Below, piece by piece: positions 56,136 to 64,000 of a stretch of 64,000 nucleotides of DNA (positions are counted from its first letter, which is position 1; each line of letters opens with the position of its first letter). The translations under genes were made by a program, and so were the position numbers. The notes under the pieces were generated by a model that searched no databases, was not told where the DNA came from, and saw only the letters and a list, made by a program, of their open reading frames with translations. The stretch spans positions 434,001 through 498,000 of the forward strand of contig NHNW01000033.1 in assembly GCA_002786025.1 (NCBI GenBank), read 5' to 3'. The DNA is from Zasmidium citrigriseum (Eukaryota; Ascomycota; Dothideomycetes; Mycosphaerellales; Mycosphaerellaceae).

Positions 56136-59100
56136 CTAATTCTCAATCTGAGAGAACCACCCACTGAACATCCCTCCCGTATTCCCCCTCGGCGCATACT
56201 GACTCTCTCCTCTCTTCGCAACTCCACTCTTATACATCACATACGCATCCGTCCCACCACAGAACTGTCCCTTGTTCCCAGCACACTTGACTTGACAATG
56301 CGTATCATCCGTCTTGTGAGCCGCAGAATCCAGAGTATTTCCCATCCAGCACTGATCCCCGTTCTTAAGTCCGCAGTAAGCGTACCCGCCCGCTTTGGCT
56401 TTGGCGAGGCATTGTTCGACGGTCATGGAGGACATGCCGGAGTAGACGGGGAGGATGTTGGTTCCGGGGCATTGGTAGCAGCCTTGGGAGGTGTAGCCGT
56501 CGCAGGTTGGGACGATTGAGGGGCCAGGTGGCGGTGTGCTTGAGGTGGAGGATGGCTTTGAGGTTGTTGAGGGTTTTGAGCTCGTCGTGGAGCTGGCGAT
56601 GTAGATTGGCGGAGAGGAAGGGGGTGTCGAGGACGTTGTGGGCTTCACGCTTGAGCTTGAGCTGGAAGCGTAGCTCGGCGGCGAAGAAGGCGGCGTTGAG
56701 GAGGTTTTCGAATTGGTGCTTGAACTCGAAGCGTAGCTCGGTGGAGAAGATGGTGCTGTCGAGCTGGAAGCGTAACTCGGCGGAGAGGAAGGCGGTGTCG
56801 AAGATGTGCTTGAGCTTGGGACGTACTCGGGAGGAGCTTCTTCCTCGTCATCCTCGTCGTCGGGGGCTGGAGTCTCGTCCTCTGGGATATCTTCGTCTTC
56901 TTCGTCCTCATCCGGAACATCCTCATCATCCTCATCCTCAGGCTCATCGCTCTCCTCATAAATTGGCGGCGACGAAGGCGGCGTAGAAGTTGTCGTTGGA
57001 TTGACGCTTGAGCTCAAACTCGAACCGTAGCTGGGCGGTGACGATGGCGCCTTCGATGTCGTCGATGTGGTAGACTCGTAGCTCGGTGGGGACGTCGGTG
57101 CCGTCGAAGACGACTTTGAACTTGAGCTTGACAACGAAGAGCTGCTGCTACTAGACGACGAGCTCGAACTCTCCGAAGAGTAGCTCGGCGGCGGCTCCAC
57201 ACAAGTCGTATTTTCATAAACGCTCAACCCGTCAGGGCCACCACAGATTTGCGTCTTATCCGCCGCACAAGGCATGTTGCAGCGTCCATCGGTAGCCTTA
57301 GTACAAGCCGTGTCCAACGTATTCCCGCAGTAGCACTCCGTCGAGTATTGCGTAGCGAAGTACCTGTAGCCCGTGCAGAACTCAGCGCAGGCTTCGTTGG
57401 TGAGATTCTTGTTGTCGAAGGAATTGGCTTTCAGGGCGCGACCGTTGGGAATCTCCTTGTAGCAGTCGACGTAGGTGTAGCAGCCGGCTGTGGGCACTGT
57501 CGTTGGGCCGGTGGTCTTCGAGGTCGATGAGCTAGAGGTCTTCGTGGAGGATGTGCTTGTCGAAGAGCTGCTCGGAATTGAAAAGCTGCGGGAAGACGAC
57601 GAGGAAGTCTCAGCTTTGGTAATCGGCGTCTCAGATGAACTCGTCGAGGTGACAGACGAACAAATCGGCGCATCAACCAACTTGCCCCCAACACATCCAT
57701 TATATGCCTTCGGACTGCCAACACTTTTCTTCAGATAGCAATTAAACCCAACAACACTGAAGCCCTTGCAACCCGCAGTCTTTGCACACTCCTTGGCACA
57801 CGCAGTCCTGGGATTCTTGTCATAGCCGCAGTCGACGTACTTCAGATCGCCGCCGACGAAGTCCGTGTCGCACATGATCTCGAAGTTTGCGCCGCCTTCG
57901 CAGGAGTAGGCTGCTCCGTTGCAAGCGGGGCACGAGATATCGGTTGTTGATGGGAGACAGGATGTTGTCGGCGGTGGGATTGAAGTTGATGGCGGAGGTA
58001 CTGAAGTACTGCTCGGCGGGACACTGCTCGATGACTTGCTCGTTGACGGCTCGTAGCTGCTAGGAGGAGGAGCCGTTGTTGATGGGATGCTGGATGACTT
58101 GCTTGTCGACGAAGTACTGCTGCTGCTCGCAACGCTAATGGATGTCTCGCTCGTTGATTCCTCGTAGCTGCTCGGAGGAGTTGTCGTTGATGGAACGCTA
58201 GAAGACTGACTCGTCGATTCCTCATAGCTGCTCGGCGGAGTCGTAACCGGCTGCGAGCTAGTCGAACTCGAAGGGACCGTAGCAGGCGTCGTAGAGTTTG
58301 CATACGAAGTGGTGTTGTAATGCGGGATGAAAGTGCTCTTCGTACTGGATGAGAAAGACGTCTCTGGCACGGTTGTCTGGGTCGTCTCTGTTATTGTCGA
58401 TATGGTCGACTTTGTTCCAGTACTTGTTGTTGTTGTCCCTTTCGTTGTTATCGTCGTCTCCTCTAGACAGGTTGTCGTATACACCGTAGTTAAGTCTGAG
58501 GTCGTGTAGCCTGGAGGAGGAAGCGGAGGCGCCGAGGTACTGCTGGACTCGATGGGCTTTGTGGATGAGGGTGTTTCAGGAACTGTCGTGTGAATCGTTT
58601 CCGTTACTGTGGATGTCGTCAATTCTGTTCCAGTACTAACAGAAGCCGTCCCGCTTGTTGTGATGGTGCTTTCGACTGGACATATCGTGGTATAAACCGT
58701 TGTGACTTCAGAAGTTGTGTATCCCGGAGGCGGCGGTGGCTCTGAGGTCGCCGGAACAATGGTTTCGTACGTCTCGGTCTTTGTAGATGTAGTCAAATCT
58801 GTGCCCGTGCTCACGGATGTCGTGCCTTTTGTTGTTATGGTGCTCTCGACTGGACAGATAGTGGTATAAACCGCGGTAACCTCCGAAGTGGTGTATCCAA
58901 GAGGCGATTCCGGAGGCGGAGTGACTTCTTCCACAGGCAGAGTCGTCGTGATTGTCGAGGTGATCGTCGAAGTAGTCATTCTGGTTAAAGTACTCGTTAT
59001 GGTGGTGCCACTGGTCGTAATGGTGCTCTCCTCGGGACAGACCGTAGTGTAGACCTTAGTGATCTCGCTCGTAGTCATGCCAGGAGGCGGCACATCCTCA

Positions 59101-61370
59101 TCAGAATCGTCGTCCTCTTCGTCCTCTGGAGTCTCTTCAGGCTCATCATCGTCATCCTCATCCTCGGCTGGTGGATTCTCGTCCTGCGGAATATCTTCAT
59201 CATCCTCATCCTCGGCTGGTGGGGTCTCGTCCTGTGGAACTTCTTCATCGTCCTCATCTTCCGGCACAGGAGTCTCTCCCTCTGGAATTTCTCCATCATC
59301 CTCATCCTCTGGAGCAGGGATGTCGTCCTCTGGAGCATCCTCATCTTCATCTTCATCGTCCTCGGCAGGAGTTTCGTACTCAGGAGGAACTTCTTCCTCA
59401 TCATCTTCGTCCCCGGGAACAGAAGTCTCTGGAACATCCTCATCATCCCCATCTTCAGGAATCTCCTCGGGCGTATCCGGAACATCCTCTTCTTCATCGT
59501 CATCCTCATACGATGGCGGCGCAGTCTCCTCAGGTCCAGCCACATCCTCCTCATCATCATCGTCCTCATCATCAAAATCCTCATCCTCCTCCGGCACCTC
59601 CGTCGGCGTCGCATAAGGCGGCGCCCCATCACTCCCAGGCATAGGCGTAGCACCCACAGGCAAATCACTCCCCGCAGCCACACTCGAAATACTCTCAACC
59701 TCACTGACAGGACAAACAGTCGTAAATTCCGAAACCGTCGTAGTCACAGCCGGCACGGTCTGGCTCGCGGCGGGACAATTCGTGATCGTGGATGCGCACT
59801 TCAGGACCGTGATGGTTCGGGTTTGCTTGATCGTTGCGGTGGTCATTGATGCGCCGTCTTGAGAGCATGAGCCTGGTGGGGAGACGCAGATGGCGTAGTT
59901 GGCCCAAAGATTCCAGCAATTTGCATCAGCTTGAGGATTCCATTCCAGCAGATCATCGACCTCGATGCCGTTGGTCTTGGCGATTGTTTCGCAGGTGTCG
60001 CCGGCTTTGACGTCGTAGTATTTTTGACAGCCTGCGGAGGTGCCGGGTTGGGTGTTTTCTGGTGCTGAGGCCGAGCAGGTGCTTGAGCCGTCTGTTCCTG
60101 TGTGTTGTTAGCAATCAAAGAAGAAAGCATGTCGGGATATTCTTACCTCCTCCAGTACCAGTAGGGAAATCACTGTCTTCATCATCATCCTCCTCATCTT
60201 GGCCGTCGTCCGTCTCTTCGCCCTCATCTCCAGCATCGATGTCCTCATCATCACCATCATCGTAGGAAGGCGGGCTACCAGAAGATCCGCCATCCCCCTC
60301 CTCAACATGCGTATAATTAACAGGCGGCACAGGCGCAGCACTCGGAATGAAATCCGGCTTATCAGGCTGACAAGCCGGACTCGACGCATTCGGGTCCACA
60401 GTGGTCTGCGACGGAGCACCAGAACCATCGGTCTTGGTCGGTAAAGAACCAGTTCCTGTTCCAGTCCCATAGCCCGTCGAGTTACTCGAAGAACCATTCA
60501 GACAATCCACACTGTCGCTGCTCCCAGAAGTATCGGTGAAGTTATACTGACTGCAAGATTGATACGGCATGATGCTGACGCTCTTGACGAACATGCTGTA
60601 CGGGAATTTTGTGAGATCCGTATACCCGCCGGCCCATTGCACGGTATACCACGCCACACCCTCATTCCCAGCATCCCAGACACCAAGATGGAAGCGTGAG
60701 GGCGTTTGCGGGTATTGATACTGTCCATCATCCCCATCCTTAGCATAAAGCGTGCGAATCGTCTTCCCATCAATCATCCACGTAATCGATTCCGGTTTCC
60801 AGTCGATGGTGTATGTCATGAAGTGTTGAGTCATATTCTTCTCCACCTGTGGCTGCGTCCCTCGATCATAGTTCCCCGTAATCCCTTTTCCAAAATAATT
60901 CGTCTGGATCGTTGGTTTGTCTAGAGCGAAATCATTCCCGCTCCATTCCCAGTCAATCTCATCCAGCGTGTCGGACATCAAGACTGCGGAGGAGATGACG
61001 CCGATGCCGGGGGCGGATTGGAGCGTGACTTCGACTTTGCCGTAGTGGAGGTAGTTTTTTGTCCAGATGTAGGGGGCGTCGGTGCCTTTGGTGAGTCGAA
61101 ACTCGAGGCCTTTGTCGGAGAAGGAGAGGAGGTGGTCCGCGTAGTCGGCGATGATCCAGTCTGAGGGGATGTTGGGGCGGGTTGTGAAGTCCATGGATAG
61201 GGGGGCGGTGAAGCCTGGGAGGGGTGGGCAGGGGCCTGGAAGCTCTTGTTAGTATCATGATCTGCACATTTCTGATGTTTCTTACCTTTCGTTGGATTGC
61301 ATGGCCCTTGCGCAGCTACCAAGCTTGCAGCAGCTGCAAGGCTGGCAGCGATAAGCTTCAGTCGTGCCAT
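56136..61370 (-). CDS. Giant secreted wall protein: GH16 (Crh-like)-LysM-mucin-apple-WSC-WSC
   Basis: A 1711-aa protein from exons 61286-61370, 60147-61235 and 56136-60097. Order: signal peptide (1-20); GH16 domain (about 33-260) with catalytic E121-I-D-W-E125, as in Crh chitin-glucan transglycosylases; a Gly/Ser and acidic linker; LysM domain (about 415-466, CQKYYDVKAGDTC to YAICVSPP); acidic Pro-Glu-Asp region (about 555-730); four Thr-rich tandem repeats (about 732-970); Ser/Thr/PPSY linker; apple-like cysteine domain (about 1110-1208); WSC domain (about 1263-1358); acidic and Ser-rich linkers; second WSC-like domain (about 1586-1690). No C-terminal hydrophobic tail, so no GPI anchor. GH16 would link wall polymers, while LysM binds chitin and WSC binds glucan. 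The intron joins are strong (GTAAGA donors, CTAAC branch sites). Confidence 0.87.
58365..59078 (-). repeat. Four tandem Thr-rich coding repeats
   Basis: Copies begin near 59078, 58895, 58720 and 58510 on the minus strand, about 180-210 nt apart. Each reads TTS(E/D)(V/I/L)T-x-VYTT-x-C-x-EST/ETTITT-x-GT, then a Thr/Ser run ending in VP. The single Cys in each may cross-link; Thr would be O-mannosylated. Confidence 0.85.
59090..59610 (-). repeat. Acidic PEDEDDE low-complexity coding repeat
   Basis: About 520 nt of short repeats that encode Pro-Glu-Asp runs such as PPAEDEDDE(D/E)IPQDE in the wall protein. A shorter like patch lies at about 56820-56960. The mirror plus frame (59059-59616) is a Ser-rich shadow. 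Confidence 0.85.
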
Positions 61371-61914
61371 GTTTGGTTAATCCCAATGGATACCTCAAGA
61401 AAAGAGGTTGGCACAGGAATGTAGAACATCCTCCACACATGTCGTCGATCTGCCATTGTCCATCGATACGAGCTGTCTAATCTCTATCCGGGATGAGGAA
61501 CAAAGGTGAGTGGAGTTTTGCCAAGACACGGTATACTGTTGGAAGGGGGACAAAGATACTGTGAAGGAGGAACTTTTGCAAACGACCACAAAGAGCGGGT
61601 ATGTCCGTAGAGATGAAGAACGCCATGAGGCTTGCCACGTGGTAGAAAATAGACCAGGAGAGTCTGTGCATACGACTTGCTGATGAGGTGAGAGAAAGGG
61701 AAGAGATGAAGCGGGACTGCTCACTCATCTTCGTGCAAGAACTTCGCAAATCGAGCGATTGGCATCAACGACCTGAGAGAGTCAGCGCAGTTCTCGACTG
61801 TTGCCAATGCCATCGTCACTCACCTCTATCTCTATTCTCGGGTCCACGCGCTCAAGCATAGTCCCTCTCGCAGATTGGTGGCGTAAGACCCATTAATGAC
61901 GCTCATGTTCACCT
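61371..61914. other. Intergenic, no gene seen
   Basis: These 544 bases hold the wall-protein promoter and the 3' end of the SQR gene. Open minus frames of 90-109 codons (61395-61749) have no motif and are not called. Confidence 0.4.
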
Positions 61915-63264
61915 TCACAACCATCCCTTCGGTCCACCCCACTGTCCTTTGACCATGTAGTTGTAATACACCCACGGGAAGAAGTCTTTCTTGAGATGGT
62001 AGAATGCCCGGCGAGGTTCGGCTTGGTCAATCCCAAATCGAGCGCCAAATGTCTCCTTGGGCTGCCCGCCGTACTTGAACTCCGCAAGTAGGACTTTGCC
62101 GTATTCGGTCAAGAGCGGGCATGATGTGTAGCCGTCATAGGTCGAGTCGATCTGCTTGCCGTCCATGGTGTCGAGCAGGTTCTTGACTAGGACCGGGGTC
62201 TGGGCAGTGATGGCGGCGGCGGTCTTCGAAGTGGGCAAGCTCGAGGCATCTCCCAAGCTCCAGACGTTTTGATATTTCTTGTGTTGGGTGGTTGCATCGT
62301 CGACGTCGACGAAGCCTGCCTCATTGGCAAGAGAGCTGTTCTTGATAAAACCATGAGGACCCATTTTTGGTGTGGCGTGGAGCAGATCAAAATGCCTCTT
62401 GACTTGATCCTTGCCGCCGGGACGTGCGAATGTGGCAGTGTTGCCATCTATCTCCACCAGATCGTGCTCGAAGAGGCCTTCTACACCCCGCTCCTCTCGC
62501 AAAGTATCCAGCTTCTTGCTATACTTCGGCACGCCGAACATGACCGGAAGAGCGGTGGCAAATGCGATGTTGGTCTTGGAGTCAGCATTCTTGGCAGAGT
62601 AAAGACCAGCCTTCTGCCACTTATCGAGCGCCAGCCACATGATCTTCTGAGGAGCGCCTGCACACTTGATCGGGCCGGCTGGATGAGTGAAGATGGCATC
62701 GCCGCCTTGGAACTTGGTGATGTCGTTGAAGACTTGGTCGCAAGTGTCGTAGCTGAAGATAGACTTAACGTTCGAATCGGGATCCGCGAGCGCCTCCGGA
62801 AGGCCTTTGATAGCGGCCGGGTTGAGTGTGATGCCCGGTGCCACAACCAAATGGTCATAGGTGATCCTTTCGCCGCTTGTCAGGGTGACGGTGTTGTCGG
62901 AGGGCAGGAAGGCGGCAACGCCGTTGTTGTAGAATTTGAGTCGCGAGTCGAGGAGGCTCTTCAATGGTCTTCGTAGGTCTTCTTTGGCTTTCAGGCCACC
63001 GCCGACAAGGGTCCATCCTGGCTGGTAGTGATGCCACTCGGCGGGGTCGACGGTAGCGATGTCGTCCTGAGCGAATCTGCCAGTCCGCAGAAGCTGGTGA
63101 CTGACATTCAAGCCCGCGCTGCCGCACCCAATGACAATCGCTTTGTGGTGCTGTGGCCCAGCGACAACCGGATGTGTTTGTGATGGAGTCGCATATGTTC
63201 GAGTCGTGGTGGCGCCTTGCCGTGCTCCTGGCAGCGCCTTTGGGAGTTGGCGTAGAGTCGCCAT
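61915..63264 (-). CDS. Sulfide:quinone oxidoreductase, mitochondrial
   Basis: A 449-aa flavoprotein that oxidises sulfide and passes electrons to ubiquinone at the inner mitochondrial membrane. The start at 63264 gives a basic leader (MATLRQLPKALPGARQGATTTRTYA). Marks: FAD site VIGCGSAGLNV, WHHYQPGWTLVGGG (eukaryotic type II SQR), redox Cys in PIKCAGAPQK and in YTSCPLLTEYG, and the second glycine block VWSLGDASSLPTSKT. Length matches fungal Hmt2-type enzymes. The frame is open to 63453, but the leader argues for the later ATG. No introns. Role in sulfide detoxification; no link to neighbours. Confidence 0.93.
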   Translation of the reverse strand: MATLRQLPKALPGARQGATTTRTYATPSQTHPVVAGPQHHKAIVIGCGSAGLNVSHQLLRTGRFAQDDIATVDPAEWHHYQPGWTLVGGGLKAKEDLRRPLKSLLDSRLKFYNNGVAAFLPSDNTVTLTSGERITYDHLVVAPGITLNPAAIKGLPEALADPDSNVKSIFSYDTCDQVFNDITKFQGGDAIFTHPAGPIKCAGAPQKIMWLALDKWQKAGLYSAKNADSKTNIAFATALPVMFGVPKYSKKLDTLREERGVEGLFEHDLVEIDGNTATFARPGGKDQVKRHFDLLHATPKMGPHGFIKNSSLANEAGFVDVDDATTQHKKYQNVWSLGDASSLPTSKTAAAITAQTPVLVKNLLDTMDGKQIDSTYDGYTSCPLLTEYGKVLLAEFKYGGQPKETFGARFGIDQAEPRRAFYHLKKDFFPWVYYNYMVKGQWGGPKGWL

Positions 63265-63574
63265 TCTTGACCACGGCGAGCCGGTATGTCGTCGAGGAGT
63301 GGATGATGTTGTTGATGTTTTGAATGTCCCTGCCAAGACTGCTTCGAAATCAGATGCCACTTCTTTGAGATGGCGTAATGCGGGAGCCTCCCGAGAATCC
63401 CTGTCTTGCTGTGTTCTACCAGGGTTATGCCGGACGTCAGCCTTCCCATGCACTGCTCACTAATCAGCCTTGGGATACATGCACTCACGTCTTACGCTTG
63501 GCTCCTCACCTACAACAACTGACAAGCTCATCAGAGACACCCGTCAGGAAGATTTCCTCTCATCACTCCTCCCA
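63265..63574. other. Intergenic, no gene seen
   Basis: These 310 bases carry the SQR promoter and the 3' end of the next gene. A C/A-rich patch (63560-63660) lies at that 3' end. Confidence 0.4.
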
Positions 63575-64000
63575 TCATCCCACCCTCCCATCAAACAAAG
63601 CCGACACCCTCATCCTCCCCTTCAACAAAGCCCACCCCCACACCACATCCACAGCCAAAACATCAAAGAAACTAAACACAAGACTCCCCCCAAACACAAT
63701 CGAATGATACGTCCAAGCGTCCTCAGGCGTAATCCCGATATTCGAAACCACAATCGCCCATGGCAGGACCCAAAGCAGGTTGCTGACCAGGGATTGGTAC
63801 AAGTACCAGCGCGGCCGGCTGGAGAGGACGATGGTTGCGAGTTGTGTTGATAAGGCGTAGAAGATGTAGCACCAGTCGATCGTTTTCCACATCTTCTCCG
63901 TGATGAGGGAGACGGGCGTGGAGGCGGAGATGTAGAAGGCGAAGCGGCGGGCGCCGTAGAAGGAGAGGAAGAGGCAGAGGGGGATTTCGATGGCTAGGGC
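63575..64000 (-). CDS. Multi-span membrane protein, C-terminal part (cut by window edge)
   Basis: A minus-strand frame open from the right edge to a stop at 63575 gives 141 residues and no start. It has four hydrophobic segments ([15 protein letters not shown], the part around [33 protein letters not shown] and [20 protein letters not shown]). The ATG at 63892 is probably internal, since the frame before it is also protein-like ([21 protein letters not shown]). I do not recognise the family. Confidence 0.7.
   Translation of the reverse strand, partial: ALAIEIPLCLFLSFYGARRFAFYISASTPVSLITEKMWKTIDWCYIFYALSTQLATIVLSSRPRWYLYQSLVSNLLWVLPWAIVVSNIGITPEDAWTYHSIVFGGSLVFSFFDVLAVDVVWGWALLKGRMRVSALFDGRVG

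Noticed and set aside
59059..59616. Ser-rich plus-strand frame opposite the wall protein
   Set aside because: Mirror of the acidic Pro-Glu-Asp repeats; GA-rich codons read backward give Ser runs.
61395..61749. 90-109 codon minus frames upstream of the wall protein
   Set aside because: No motif or signal; lie in the promoter region of the wall-protein gene.
1..64000. PKS, NRPS, terpene cyclase, transposase, CRISPR or viral genes
   Set aside because: None of their motifs appear in any frame I read.

Overview
This is a window of nuclear DNA from a filamentous ascomycete (Pezizomycotina). The genes are broken by short 41-89 nt introns with GT/AG ends and CTNAC-like branch sites. They include Zn2Cys6 regulators, HET-domain proteins, a fungal rhodopsin-fold membrane protein, a DUF3328/UstYa protein, a GH16 chitin-glucan transglycosylase-like protein and WSC domains. 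The gene content would suit a Dothideomycete, but I cannot fix the species. I see no tRNA, rRNA, transposon or CRISPR. Exon boundaries were worked out by hand; every multi-exon model closes in frame.

Left part (1-22 kb): the 5' end of an unknown gene, a mitochondrial acyl-CoA dehydrogenase, a Baeyer-Villiger-type FAD monooxygenase, a small six-cysteine secreted protein, a secreted GH43 enzyme, a 1085-aa J-domain protein with a long disordered region, a single-pass surface protein, a HET protein, an unrecognised gene with an in-frame stop that an in-frame intron could remove, and a secreted family-2 haem peroxidase. Long gene-poor gaps separate them.

Middle part (23.3-39.2 kb): a dense run of metabolic genes. 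It holds a DJ-1/PfpI protein, two Zn2Cys6 regulators, three SDR dehydrogenases, an SMP-30 lactonase, a sugar-porter MFS, an aldo-keto reductase and a PCMH/BBE-like FAD oxidoreductase. One SDR resembles fungal L-rhamnose 1-dehydrogenase and is divergent from the lactonase, which suggests oxidative aldose catabolism (aldose to lactone to aldonate). An F-box gene follows.

The most interesting stretch is 40.9-44.7 kb. A P450 is divergent from a 125-aa secreted precursor built of four near-identical repeats separated by acidic spacers and arginine sites. Tail-to-tail with it lies a UstYa (DUF3328) protein with both HxxHC motifs. This is the arrangement of ustiloxin-type (dikaritin) RiPP clusters, but the repeat core has no aromatic residue. 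I propose it as a candidate undescribed RiPP system.

Right part (45.4-64 kb): a fungal rhodopsin-fold protein, a second HET protein, an alpha-glucoside-permease-like transporter divergent from an intracellular GH31 enzyme (a probable alpha-glucoside use pair), an allantoate-permease-family transporter, a 1711-aa secreted GH16-LysM-mucin-apple-WSC-WSC wall protein, a mitochondrial sulfide:quinone oxidoreductase, and a membrane protein that runs off the right edge.
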